Source: Penicillium oxalicum
Lineage: Eukaryota; Ascomycota; Eurotiomycetes; Eurotiales; Aspergillaceae
Direction of reading: 5' to 3'
DNA: 64,000 nucleotides
Assembly (NCBI RefSeq): GCF_001723175.1
Contig: NC_064655.1
Coordinates: 1,798,001 to 1,862,000 of the forward strand
The notes under the pieces were generated by a model. That model had not been told where the DNA came from. It searched no databases and saw only the letters and a program-made list of their open reading frames with translations. Below, one piece after another: positions 35,784 through 46,713 of the stretch. Position numbers and translations under genes: made by a program. Position 1 is the first letter of the stretch; each line of letters begins with the position of its first letter.

Positions 35784-38522
35784 TCACAGTAGTAGCAGCT
35801 CACCTGTCGCAGCACCACCCGCATACTGTGGCTGATATCCTTGCTGCTGATTCTGAGTCACGACAAACTGCGCCGGTGGCGCACCACCACCACCTGCTCC
35901 TCCATCGTCACGCCCTCCCAAATGCATCGCTGCCATCTGCTGAGAGCCGATTCCATTAAAGTACTGATCAGCTGCGTTGATAGCGTCCGCGCCAGCTGCA
36001 CTTCCGGTCGCGTTGGGGTCGACGGCAAAACCAGGCTGAGGTGGAGGGTAGACCGGGCTGGTGGGGTTACCTGTCGTGGTAATTGTCGCGAGACCACTGT
36101 TGCTGGTCGAGCTGGACGCTAAATTGGCAGTTGGAGGATTGTACTCGAGCAGGCCGGCTGTGCCGTCTTCCTGTGGTGGGCGCTGCAGGGCTGGGCTGGG
36201 CTGCAGTCGGCGAGGACGCGCAGCACGAAATACTTGGTGGATGGGCTTGAGGTAAACGGTCGCCAATGTACCAACATTGAGACAGAGTTCCTCTAAAGTG
36301 CGAGGATCAAGCTTCTCGCTCTCAGCTGTAATAGGTGGTTTCTGACCCATGACCACTTGCTTTGCGGTGGCTGGATCGGTGGACAGGAGACGCCAGTACA
36401 TGTATCCTCGATCGCGAAGATCCGGATCGTCGGTCTCCTCGGTGCACCATTTGAGGACCTGCGGAACAAGCTGCTGGCCCTTGGTTGGCCGTTGAATGAA
36501 CAGCTTGACCGTTGCAGTCAATAAAGCTAGCTGAACTTCGATTGGCTCGTCGTGGAACGTTGCCAGGTAATCTTTCAATAGCGCGTCCGAGTTTTCGATG
36601 CGATCGGCATACTGGCCAATGATCCAAATGACAGCCGCTTTGGCCTCGGGCTCGTCAAGATCGTCAATGTTGCGAATCACGTTGCTAATGATGCTTTCGT
36701 ACTGGTTGGGATATTTGCGGAAGATGTTGCGAATCACCACTGTCGCCTCCTGGACAATGTATGGAATCTTTGCATCCACCAATTCCAGCAGAGTATCTAT
36801 ACATCGCTTGGCAGCTGATTCAATCTTGATGGCCAGCTTGCCGATGGCGCGCACCGCTTTACGGACAAAGTGCACGTCAATCTCAGTCGCATATCTAGAA
36901 GTTCACGGTCAGTGTAGCACAGGGGAGATGACAGAGCGGTCTTGGGCTTACTCTCGGAGCTCTGCGAGGACAATGGAAATATTTTCTTCCGTCGTCAACA
37001 TAAACATGAGTTCCAGCTTGGTCACTTTGACATAAATTGGGTCATTGTAGTTACAGAAGAAGACCCTGATGTCGTTCCGAAGAACCTCGGGCCGCTTCTG
37101 GAGGATGAGAATAGCATTTCGGAGAGCCAGATACTGAATTTCAGGGGGTTTCGAAAGTAGCGTGACCAAAGGTGGTGATAGCTTGCGGCAAAGAGAGGAG
37201 ATGTGTTTTTCGTCGGCAATGTAGTTCATGAGGTAGAGAATGACTCGACAGGCAGTCAGAACGACGGCGGAGTTCTGATGAGACAGCCGAGGTGCTACTC
37301 GCTCAGCCAGCAAAAGCGCCTCAGCAGTGTCTTGCGGCACGTAGGACATCAATGCCTCCAGGATGTAACTTTGACCCCACCTATTCATCAGATATTAGCA
37401 TATGCCTTGACATATCGAGGGAATCATCTCATACTCGGAGCAGTCGGGCAAGATTGATACCAGCTTTGAAGCGCTGACGTAGTCGATGGTGAGTGAAATT
37501 GATTCACTGCGGCCCCAGATGTCGCACAAGGCAGCCAGAACACTCGAGACGACCGTGGGATTCTCATCTTTGAGCATGCGGTTGAGTCGATCGATCAGAT
37601 CCGAGTTCTCCACCGTCTTTTTGTCGTGTTCGTACAGCTTGGCGACGCAGAAAGCAGCGGTTTTCCGTACGTAAGGGTCGTTGTCTTGCATGAGCCGCTT
37701 CAATGGCTGAAAAGTTGCTTCAACGAACTCACGCACGTGGACGTATGAGATGGTTCGGAGGGCAAGAGCGCGCACAAGGGGATTTGTATCATCCATGTCC
37801 TGAGCGCACACGTTAGACATTGATTCTTTCCACGAGCATCGGTCATTCCGCACGCACATCGACCAGAATCGGCAAAGCCTTCATCGCAACCTCGGGTTTA
37901 AGTCTGGAGTAATTGACCAAGAAGAGAAAGCACCTATGACGTGAAGTCAGCGAGTCTGCTCTTTTTTCAGAGGCCATATAACCTGAACGTGAGTTGCGTA
38001 GAGATCCCAACATACATTTTTTTGATCTCCAAGCTTGGCAGGTTCATGCACTCGATCACATCTGGAAAGAGCGCAACCATATCGTTATTACTCATGGTCA
38101 TATTGGCGACAATCTTCTTCAGGGCGATCTTCTTGGCCGAGTAATTCTTGTCCTTCTTGCCGCCGCTGTTGAGCTCTTGTCGCAGCTCAGCGACCTTGCC
38201 CTGTGGGTGGTGCAAACCGTGTGAGCGAAGCACTAGATAAGTTGAATACCCGCCGAACATGGTGAAGATGATTTTGAGAAACAGGGAGCGAACAATGCAG
38301 AGAGCGAGATCAACACGCAAAAGGCAAGGGCACAGGCAGAGTCTCTCGGCGACCCCGGATCGCGTTGTTCACGACCAGCGCATGATATGGTAAGTCGATG
38401 CGGGGAAAGGCGCCAAAGCAAAGCCGCACCGAGCTCGCCGAGAAATCCAGCCAAATGTGAACTAGGAAAGCTTGTTGGGTACATACCCTCGCAAAGAGCT
38501 TCGCATCGCCTCCGGAACTCAT
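35784..38522 (-). CDS. AP-1 adaptor complex, large beta subunit
   Basis: Six exons (38522-38487, 38200-38016, 37933-37858, 37799-37435, 37380-36952, 36894-35784) give 733 residues. Starts [19 protein letters not shown], then the adaptin armadillo trunk with [50 protein letters not shown] and [16 protein letters not shown]. The [18 protein letters not shown] segment marks the trunk end; a Gln/Gly/Ala-rich tail follows and no clear ear domain is present. AP-1 links clathrin to cargo at the trans-Golgi and endosomes. It could in principle serve AP-2 as well; the call AP-1 rests on overall similarity. The first exon is only 36 nt and is followed by a 286-bp intron, the longest of this gene. Divergent from EMC4. 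Confidence 0.92.
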
Positions 38523-39103
38523 AGTGTGTCTGTTGTTGAGTTCCACGCTTTCATTCAAGATTTCCTCCTCCTCGGAGCTGGTGAGGCAGACTCGATGTTG
38601 ACCACTGAAATTAAGAGGGAAAGTCTTCGATTATTCCAATGCTTCTGCGCAAAGGAGCCCGCGACTGGATGCTATTGCGAGAATGGTTGAAATCAGGCGC
38701 CGGGGGAGGACTCGTGATTTTAGAGAGGAAAGGAAGAGGGGAGGTGGGCGGAATCGTCGAGATATCGAGAAAAGGAGGGCTTTCACTGCACTGCTGCTGA
38801 GGCCCGTCGGAGGGTATTGCAGGGTGATCAAAGTCGTCGACTGCCCATAGTCAAAATGGTACGGGCAATTGACAAGCAGCGTGAGCAGGAGAAGGCAAGT
38901 GTTGAACCCAGGCGTGGAGAGAAAGGAGAGGCCTGGTCAAGCTCAAGGCGGAGTGAAAGTGGAACAGCTGCGGAGGAAACCTCCCCCCCCGTCATCTTTT
39001 CCACCGTCAACGACAACCCCCTCCCTTCTTCCCCTCGGCCAACGTGCTCCTTCATCTGCGCCGAATTTCACCTCAAGAATCATTGAAATCCTAGCTCGTG
39101 ACA

Positions 39104-39802
39104 ATGTCATCGCCTCTGCCTCCGCCACCTCCACCGCAGTGGGTGGTGACGATGAACTCACCACTGCCGCGTCCCACCAAAGCCGCGTCCAGTCTTCCGG
39201 ATCCACCAGGCTTCTCCAGCGGCCGGGGAGGGAAAGTGGTGAGTACTGAGAGAGCATGGGCTGTAACGCTGGCGGTCCGCGATCGTACTGTCGATCGAGT
39301 ACTAACAGATCTCAGCGCCAACAACAGCAACACCAACCGATCGCAAAGAAAGCCGAAGAAACCGATGCCTTGAAAATGAAGAAAGCCTGGGAGATTGCCA
39401 TTGGCCCCTCTAAGCAGCTTCCCATGAATGCCATTATGATGTACATGTCTGGCAACAGTCTCCAGATTTTCAGCATCATGATGGTCTTTATGCTATTCAA
39501 GGGCCCCATTCAAGGCCTGATCAATACCAACGAGGCTTTTGCCAGATACGAGACACCTTCAACGCGCGGGCGCCTGGTGGCCGTAAAACTGGTCTATGTC
39601 CTGATGCAACTGTTACTGCTGGCATTGGGGATTTGGAAAGTGAATGCAATGGGACTTTTGCCGTATGTGTCGACCCTACGATTCGCGAGTCCAGACCCAG
39701 TGGCTAATACGTTAATCGAGCAGAACCACGAGATCAGACTGGCTTGCGTGGGAATCGGAGAGACAGCCTCTAGAGCGGGCATTTTTCGCGCTGAAGGGAT
39801 GA
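39104..39802 (+). CDS. ER membrane protein complex subunit 4 (EMC4)
   Basis: Three exons, 39104-39238, 39316-39662 and 39724-39802, give 186 residues. A Pro-rich N-terminus with SLPDPPGFSSGRGGK is followed by DALKMKKAWEIAIGPSKQLPMN, the signature of EMC4, then two hydrophobic helices (NSLQIFSIMMVFMLFKGPI and LVYVLMQLLLLALGIWKV) and a short tail with SDWLAWESER. The EMC inserts tail-anchored and multi-span proteins into the ER membrane. The reading frame appears to run on to 39951 if the last 61-bp intron (GTATGT...GAGCAG) is ignored, but only the spliced form restores the family C-terminus. Convergent with the MFS gene. Confidence 0.93.
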
Positions 39803-40066
39803 TAAAGGCGGGTTCCACTGGGGCTTGGCCCACACCATGTCCACATGAGAGCAGCTGCTTCCTGGAAATATCGAATTGTATTATGACAGCAAGAGATTCT
39901 ACGAATGTTGACTTCCTCCAAATCATTGATGGCATGAATTTCGTGGTCTAAATTGGGGTATCGCTGGGTGATGGCAATGCTCATCGCGGCATGAAGAGCA
40001 GGCGAGAGAGACAGAGAGAGAGAACCCCCCGGAAAAGATTCGTTCGTCATCGGCAGAAACTAGAAA

Positions 40067-41698
40067 TTAGTTGTCAGTAGCGGCTCTGGTCCCCTGCTCT
40101 TTCTCGCGTCTCTTCGCTTCTTCCCTCAAGCGGCGTTCTTCTCGCCACTGAGGTCCCTTGTAGATGACGAGAAGAAGCAGCGGGGACGTTGCGAGCATCA
40201 CCAGAGCCACAAAAGTGAAGCACCATCCGCGGCCCATGGCCGCAAGCATGGGATCAATCAGCGCCGTGGCACCGGCTCCAATGAGACAGCGAAAGAGGTT
40301 GTTGGCAGCGGTAGCTTTGGCCGCCTGTGTTGGATAAAAGTCAATCAAGATTGTGCTGACCGTATTGAACGCCCCAGTCAACGTGAGTCCCATTAGAAAA
40401 AGGATGGTCGTTGGAGCAGCCAAGTGAACGCGAAAATCTAAGCACCAGCCGAATGCTATGATAGAGAGGCTCCCGAAGACAAGCATTGGAAATGCAATTT
40501 GTAGGCGAGCCTTCTCAATCGGAAAATTCATGAGGTCTGTGTGCCGATTTTTGACAAGAGGGAATCCCAAAGCCTTTGCGATGCGACGGTAGTTGAAATC
40601 CAAGAGCTTTCCGTTCAGAATCGATGCGATTGAAGCGCCGAGGCCAAAGGGGATATAGCACAACCCAATTTGAAGGTCGTCCAAGCCGTACAGCTCCTGA
40701 TAGATCGAGGGGATTGTGGCACTAACATCATAAAAGCCAGCAAAAAGAATGGCATTGCAGAAGAGCACAATGCTCGTGTCTTTCTGAATGACGATCGCCA
40801 GGGTTTGCAGAGGGTTTGGAAAACGCAGCTTGGGCCGGGTGGGATTGACTGGTACTTCGAGACCTTCCTCGCGGGCCTTGCGGGCTTTCAGATAACTGAT
40901 TAAGGACATGTTCCACTTCTGAGGCGGTATTGAGCCATTGCCCACGATACCACGAGCTGTTTCCGGAAAGAGTACCAGGAGCGGAATAATAAACGACCCG
41001 GCGAAGATGACCAAAAACCAGAAAATGGCTCGCCAGCCAAGGTACTGTGAAAGCAGCCCTCCGACGACTGGGCCAACTGAAGGACCTAGCAGTGAACCAG
41101 CCGTGACGAAACCCATATAGGATCCTCGTTCTGCTGCCGTGGCCACATCAGATACCACACCTGATGAGAGTGCGATCGTGGTGCTACTTCCAGCACTTTG
41201 CAGACATCGCAGAACAAATAGTGCCGCGTAGTTGTTTTGCAGGGCAAGTCCCACGTTGGCGGCAATGTAGATGGTGAAGCATACAAGGTACGCGGGTCGT
41301 CTTCCGGCTTTGTCAGCGAAATCACCGATAAACATGGGCGCTAAGCCCTGAAAGATCTGTTTTAATTGAGTGTCAGTGGTAAAAATCTCCAATACGTTCA
41401 AGTGAGAGCAACATACCATATAACTGGTGAGCGTCAGATTTATCAGCGAATTCGAGACATCGAGATCTTCAGCTAGTGTATTTAAAGCTGGAAAGTAAAT
41501 CTGAGACGAAACCGGAGAGAAAAAGCCAGCCCACGAGGCCATAAACACAATGTACCGTCGTTGTCTTTTCGTGAATATGGTATAGTCCCTGTTGTCAAAC
41601 CTGTCGTCTTGGGCGCCTTCATGATTTTGCTTCTCTTTCGCAGCCTTGATGTCTGTTAGGGCAGCATCGGCGGATGATGTTGCCATCTCTTTGTCCAT
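40067..41698 (-). CDS. MFS drug/H+ antiporter, DHA1 (Qdr-like)
   Basis: Two exons, 41698-41417 and 41356-40067, coding for 523 residues. Twelve hydrophobic segments can be traced. Motif A in the first loop reads GDFADKAGRRPAYL and motif C in helix 5 LGPSVGPVVGG, both characteristic of the drug:H+ antiporter-1 family; ASWAGFFSPVSSQIYFPAL in helix 1 resembles Qdr/Tpo-type fungal members. The 60-bp intron (GTATGT...AACAG) is a multiple of three and contains no stop, so the unspliced frame is also open; splicing joins SYM to IFQGLAPMF, the usual family sequence. Substrate is unknown; polyamines, quinidine-like drugs or organic acids are typical for relatives. It precedes kynureninase on the same strand with a 960-bp gap; a functional link is not shown. 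Confidence 0.9.
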   Translation of the reverse strand: MDKEMATSSADAALTDIKAAKEKQNHEGAQDDRFDNRDYTIFTKRQRRYIVFMASWAGFFSPVSSQIYFPALNTLAEDLDVSNSLINLTLTSYMVCCSHLNVLEIFTTDTQLKQIFQGLAPMFIGDFADKAGRRPAYLVCFTIYIAANVGLALQNNYAALFVLRCLQSAGSSTTIALSSGVVSDVATAAERGSYMGFVTAGSLLGPSVGPVVGGLLSQYLGWRAIFWFLVIFAGSFIIPLLVLFPETARGIVGNGSIPPQKWNMSLISYLKARKAREEGLEVPVNPTRPKLRFPNPLQTLAIVIQKDTSIVLFCNAILFAGFYDVSATIPSIYQELYGLDDLQIGLCYIPFGLGASIASILNGKLLDFNYRRIAKALGFPLVKNRHTDLMNFPIEKARLQIAFPMLVFGSLSIIAFGWCLDFRVHLAAPTTILFLMGLTLTGAFNTVSTILIDFYPTQAAKATAANNLFRCLIGAGATALIDPMLAAMGRGWCFTFVALVMLATSPLLLLVIYKGPQWREERRLREEAKRREKEQGTRAATDN

Positions 41699-42660
41699 TT
41701 GACTTGAGATGGCTCAACCAAAGTCACAGCAGATGCTAGGCCAAAATCTGGTAAGAAAAACAGCGATGGCATGCTAGCGAAAAGGCAAGGGTGAATGTAT
41801 GTGATTCACTTATAGTCGCGCGTCACTAATCTTGATCTAGGAAGTCTCTGTATCAAATCATCGAAGCCCTGTCAAAGTCCGGTGTATCTCCGTCGGGGTG
41901 TGGAGAAAAGAGAGACCAATGGACCGGTGCCGAGATGCCGAACAGGCTCGTGGCCTCGACAGCAAGTGGCTCATGGCAGATCAGCCCGCCACTGAGCACT
42001 GAACAGTTCAAACTCATGCATCGCATGGAGGCCTTGCAGCGTGTGCGGAGTATTTACTCCGGATCTTGCACGGCTTATCTCATTCATCTGCAACAGACTG
42101 CGACATGCCAGTGAACGACAGGGCAAAGCCCGTTCTAGCCTTCGGAGTTGTACTCCGATTAGTCCGATCCGTAGTCACAGTATGTTCGTACTGTAGTCAC
42201 CCAGTATTATCATTGATAATGACCAGCACCTTTCTAACCTCGGCTCTGCCAGAGCAGCCATACATGCTGTGTTGACCCCGGTGGGCAAGTCAAGTCTGCC
42301 GTCATGTTTGGCTTCCGGATCTCTCTGTATGGGAGTAGGCTTTTACCAGTGACGAACCTGAAGGTCGGGTTTGGTAGAGACTTTCACAAAATATACTGTT
42401 CGGATTTTCCACGGTTTGATTAAAACACAGGACCCTGCGTGTTTCGGTCATATTCACTCGGGCCTCTGCAATTACAGACCAGATCCGGCCGCGGAGCAGC
42501 CTCTAGATGAAGCTCTGCTGAAAGCCCAACATCATGGTCCCAGAGCTCCAGTGCAAATTGAATCAGTACTAAGAGCTACACAGCGGGGAAGCCTTTCGAC
42601 CAAACACGACCTGACTGAATGGTAATTCTGGCATCGACCTAGTACGCATTCGAATGGGCT
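41699..42660. other. Intergenic between MFS promoter and kynureninase 3' end
   Basis: About 960 bp, with the MFS promoter at the left side. Near 42147-42172 several CCGAT/TCCG half-sites occur, which could bind Zn2Cys6 regulators; this is only suggestive. No coding region was recognised. Confidence 0.5.
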
Positions 42661-44321
42661 TTATGCGGAAGCTTTGACAGCTTCTCGGCACGCCGCGAAA
42701 AATATTTGACAGAACTCCCACACATCAGTGTACGTGTTGTACAGGGGAGCCGGAGCCACTCGTATGACATCGGGTTTCCTCTCATCAATCACCACACCGT
42801 GTTCTTCCAGGTATGATAAAACCTTGTCCAACAAGCCAGGCCGAAGCCGCAAGCTGAGCTGGGCGCCCCGCTCGGCAGGACTCGAGGGTGTGATCATACT
42901 GAAGGGCTTATCCTCCGGGGAGGCATCGAGTGGATAGTTGAGCAAGAGATGCTCCAAGTAACCCGTCAACTGAAGTGATTTCTCACGAATGGACTTTATC
43001 CCCGCACGCTGAAAGATCTCGAGAGAGGCGACAACGGCGTTGATGTCCAAGACTGATGGATTGGAGAGCTGGAACCCAGCAGCGCCGGATTGTGGTACGA
43101 AGTCTGTTGGGAAAACATCAGCAGCGAGCTAAGACGTCCACGTGCGAACAATCTTGAGCTTACCATTCTTCATTTGAAAGCGTGACTCGAGATCATGTCC
43201 CCACCAGCCCGCAAGGCGCGGTCGAAATTCTCCCTGGCGGTCTACCCGGCCGTGCTGCTCGTGAACAAACAGTGCCGCCATTCCGCCGGGCCCGCTATTG
43301 AGGTATTTGTAGGTGCACCATGCTGCAAAATCCACCTCCCATTCGTGAAGGCGTAGATCAACATTACCAGCAGCATGAGCGCAGTCCCATCCAATCAAGA
43401 TACCCTTGGAGTGGGCATGCGCCGTGATCTGTTGAATATCAAAGTATTGCCCGGTGTAGAACTGAATGGCAGACAAGAGAATCAAAGCGGTGTTGGAAGC
43501 ATTTTCGTCAATGACCTTGATGATTTGGTCCGTGGTAAGCACCGGGCGATCCGCATTCTCCGGCTCGATCAGGACCATGGCCTGCTTGGGGTCACGTTTG
43601 TGGTGCACAATCTGTGACTCGATTGCATACTACAGTGGTCTCTTGTCAGCATTTTGGACTGTCGAGAAATGAGGTATTTTTGAGCAGAAAATATCTGGTT
43701 CCTCACATGGTCGCTCGGGAATGCTTTGCCCTCCAGAATGATCTTGTACTTCTCGTCGGTTGGTTGGTAGAAACTCGCCATGAGAAAGTGAAGGTTGGCA
43801 GTCAGTGTCCCCATGACTGCAACTTCGCTCTCAGAAGCGCCCACAATGGGTGCCATCAACTTGGCTGCGGCAGTGTCTACTTCTACAAAGGGAGGTAGCA
43901 GTTGGTCTTCGTGGGGAACAAAGTGACCCATGACACCCTTTGTCGCCCATGTGCGCAAGTATCGCTCGATATATTGGCGTGTGCTGCGCGGTTGAACACC
44001 AAGTGAGTTGCCACATAGGTAGATGCACTTTGGATCGGCGTCATTCTCGTTGCCTGTCGTGGGAAGATGCCGTGAGAACGGCATCCAAAAGAACGAAGAT
44101 GAACAGCAGGCTATATTGTCAAATTACATACTCTGTCCTTCGTTCAAGGTTTTGCACTTCAGATCCTTTTTTGATGGGATAATGAATTCACTCCGAAAGT
44201 TGCGCAATGGGTCCTGCTGGTCGAGCGCCTCGGCATACTCTCGAGAGTTGGCTCTGATATCATCTTGATATTCGAGTGGGGGTCCGGATTGTATATCTCG
44301 GAGATGCAGTCGAGAACCCAT
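42661..44321 (-). CDS. Kynureninase (L-kynurenine hydrolase)
   Basis: Four exons (44321-44132, 44053-43707, 43629-43164, 43103-42661), 481 residues. This PLP enzyme cleaves kynurenine and 3-hydroxykynurenine to anthranilate or 3-hydroxyanthranilate plus alanine, in tryptophan breakdown and de novo NAD synthesis. Family signatures seen: [50 protein letters not shown] and the PLP lysine in [12 protein letters not shown], then RLAGWWGHD and, in the last exon, [18 protein letters not shown] and [14 protein letters not shown]. The start is the ATG giving [13 protein letters not shown]. Divergent from ISA2 with a 371-bp shared promoter. Aspergilli often have two kynureninase genes; which one this is cannot be decided here. 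Confidence 0.95.
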
Positions 44322-44692
44322 GCTGGATGACTCCTTTGTTCACAGCTGAAATTGAATGTCAAATGAGATCCAAGTGTCTATTTGGAGCTACAGTCAGCTA
44401 TGCGAAATATCTTCTTTCACGAAGCATTAATACATACCAAGCTCACAACGTCGATCTGCTCACTACAAAACATCAGTTTTCCCCCGCTCATGCGGCCTGC
44501 TCGCCGTCATAACTATTGCCACCCACTTCCGCCTGACATGACCAATGTCCGGCCTCGTGCGGCCAACTGACTAACCCGCGGCCATCGAATGGAGCCGCAG
44601 CCATGCAACTCGGCGTTTAATCACCATTGACCCGATCTAACTTTCCTCTCCTCATCCTACAAGCAGGGCGCCATATCGTACCAGCTCTGGAT

Positions 44693-45886
44693 ATGTCGTC
44701 ACCGTCATTTCTCAAATCCAGCGCTATGCGGCCACTATCTATGCGCCCCTCCAGGCGCATCTCGGCCTTCCGCCCAGCTCTGCGCATCTCCGCATCCTTC
44801 TCCGTCACCGAAATCGCAACTCGCCGATTCACTATAGCTACCGCGGCCTCGCCCGTGCCCCCCAGACATCACACAGTCAACTGGAAACGTACAGTTTATT
44901 CACCTCATCGTCTACCAGCGGTCGCATTTTCCACATCATCCGTCCAGCGTGCCACCAAGGTCACGCAAAATCCTCGGACTGGAGAAGATGGAGAGACACT
45001 CATGATCAACATATCTCCCCGCGCAGTGGCGGTACGTATCTAACAATTTGCTTTCGTGTCGTTCGTCACATATCGCGTTCAAGGGTGCGAGCCGAAGGTA
45101 AAACACTGCAGATCAGTCGCCAGCGCGATTCGGGAAAAGTGGGAGTTGGAGCTTCGGGCGGTTCTGAGAACATTGTTGCTGAAAAATCAATTGTTCCACC
45201 CGGCGGTTTGGTCCAGTTTGTCTTCTTTACAAGCACATACGACCATAGGGTGTGGAGAACAGGGCTTCCCGTCCGCTCAGCCGTACTTAAGCCACACGCC
45301 GGTCAGTTAGTAGTATGGTGGGTGACCACATGCGAATCCTGACTGTTGTATGTTTTTGGCCTTTTGTCGAATCGAGTTTGAAGACCAGTCTCTACAAATC
45401 CTTCACCTTTTGAACAACTTCTCCCGATCTTCGTCAAACTTAACCCCCCAGCACTCAATTTATGGTGACGACGAATATTGACATTCTTTTGCTGACATTA
45501 TGTTTATTCAATAGCGCCTCTGTGAGATCACCGACCCGGCCGCTTCGCCTTCTGCGACCAAGAAAGAAAATCCCTACCATCATCTCCGCATTACCGTTAC
45601 CAGTGGTGGCTGCCATGGCTTCCAGTACCTAATGTCGCTTGAATCCGCGGAAAAGATCGACCCAGAGGAGGATACCGTTTTTGAGGGGGAGGCGGATCCG
45701 TCCGAGACCAGCTCAAATGCTGCCGGCACAGCAAAGGTTATTATGGATGAACCTTCCCTCGAGTTACTTTCTGGCAGCACTGTCGATTATACCACTGAAT
45801 TGATCGGAAGTCAGTTCAAGATCGTGGACAATCCACGGGCCACGAGTAATTGCGGGTGCGGCACCAGCTTTGACGTGATGGATTGA
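44693..45886 (+). CDS. Mitochondrial iron-sulfur assembly protein ISA2
   Basis: Two exons, 44693-45031 and 45515-45886, coding for 236 residues. The Arg/Ser-rich N-terminal region of about 90 residues is a likely mitochondrial presequence. The A-type Fe-S scaffold domain begins with MINISPRAVA at the end of exon 1 and continues in exon 2 with RLCEITDPAASPSA, TVTSGGCHGFQYLMSLE and the C-terminal NCGCGTSF; the three cysteines of the HesB/IscA family are present. Isa1 and Isa2 are needed for [4Fe-4S] cluster maturation, for example of aconitase and biotin/lipoate synthases. The single intron (45032-45514, 483 bp) is far longer than usual in this window because it contains a 5S rRNA gene. Confidence 0.93.
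45235..45353 (+). rRNA. 5S rRNA gene inside the ISA2 intron
   Basis: The 119-nt segment begins ACATACGACCATAGGGTGTG and ends ...TGTTGTATG, followed at once by TTTTT, the Pol III terminator. It contains the 5S segments GGGCTTCCCGTCCGCTCAGC, CGTACTTAAGCCACACGCC and GTTAGTAGTATGGTGGGTGA (internal control region and loop A/helix sequences). Terminal bases ACATACGA/TGTTGTATG pair. Compared with the usual filamentous-ascomycete 5S I remember, the 3' half differs at several positions; GGTCAG and CTGACT can still pair. It could be an active variant or a mildly diverged copy. Same strand as ISA2. Confidence 0.93.
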
Positions 45887-46179
45887 ACTAGCCTGGAGCT
45901 TGAAAACTCGGACATCACAGTGATTGGTCTTAAACACTTCCCTCGCATGTAGCATTATGGCACATTCCACACATACAATGAAACGATAGAACAATTTTGC
46001 ATGTGATGTGGCGCTCATCCGTCTAGAACATACATGCAATCTGCCGAGAAGAAAGACTCTCAGACATCCAAAGACTCACACAAAAGGCTTCCTGGGATTC
46101 GAGTTCGATCTAGTATCGGGCAACATTCGTGCATCCATTCCTGACGGTAGATCAAACCGACCCAAGGGATGTCAATCGA
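45887..46179. other. Convergent intergenic region
   Basis: 3' UTRs of ISA2 and of the methyltransferase-like gene; nothing else seen. Confidence 0.5.
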
Positions 46180-46713
46180 TCAAATGTGCCGCCTCGCAAT
46201 AACGCCAGTCTCATAGGGCGCTAAACCATCTTCATCCCCTAGAAACAGCACCTCAGAGTAATGCGAGTTCCGAAAACACGTCTCGTAATCAGCCCAATCC
46301 GCTTTCGGCCCCAACCAGACAATCTGTTCCAGATTTCCAATCTCACTCCCATATGTTTCGATGTACCTCGAGACTAGCCGTGGCTCCCGCGGGTAAACGA
46401 ACATCAAGGCGCTGGCTTGTTGAGCCCGCGCATTCAAGTCCCACGCGCCACCGGCGACATGCATATCTTCCTCGTCAATGTACCGATTCACATTCGAAGA
46501 CACCTCGACTCCTTCGACTGATCTTGACGCATCGTGGTGTGACAGGAGAGCCTCGAGGAGGCCGGATCCGCTGCCGACGGAGAGGGTGAATTTGGGCCGT
46601 TCGGGGAGCAATTGTGTCAATGTCCCGAGCAGAGTCGTGGATAGGGAGAGACAGCAATCGGGAAATTGTACGGGGAGGGGAGATAATCCAGAAGCGATTT
46701 GAGAGACCTTCAT
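46180..46713 (-). CDS. Methyltransferase-like conserved fungal protein
   Basis: Single exon of 177 residues starting MKVSQIASGLSPLPVQF. The sequence FTLSVGSGSGLLEALL near residues 42-57 resembles motif I (GxGxG) of class I SAM-dependent methyltransferases, followed by VEGVEVSS where an acidic residue after the second strand is expected. The rest (LMFVYPREPRLVSRYIETYG, QIVWLGPKADW, SEVLFLGDEDGLAPYE) looks like a compact Rossmann-like domain but lacks an NPPY-type motif. It is probably a small conserved fungal protein of unknown substrate. The open frame is clean, with an ATG well placed before the fold. Function is inferred only at fold level. Confidence 0.65.
   Translation of the reverse strand: MKVSQIASGLSPLPVQFPDCCLSLSTTLLGTLTQLLPERPKFTLSVGSGSGLLEALLSHHDASRSVEGVEVSSNVNRYIDEEDMHVAGGAWDLNARAQQASALMFVYPREPRLVSRYIETYGSEIGNLEQIVWLGPKADWADYETCFRNSHYSEVLFLGDEDGLAPYETGVIARRHI

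Noticed and set aside
38856..39086. Small open frame starting MVRAIDKQREQEKA between AP-1 beta and EMC4
   Set aside because: No family recognised; it lies in the divergent promoter and EMC4 leader. A GC-type donor (AAG-GCAAGT) follows the first codons, so a spliced upstream frame is possible but unsupported.
40067..44321. MFS transporter plus kynureninase as a metabolic cluster
   Set aside because: Only two same-strand genes with a 960-bp gap, neighbours are EMC4 and ISA2, and no regulator or further pathway enzyme is present.
45085..45342. Open frame of 85 codons within the ISA2 intron
   Set aside because: Most of it is the translated 5S rRNA gene; no ISA2 sequence is expected at this position.
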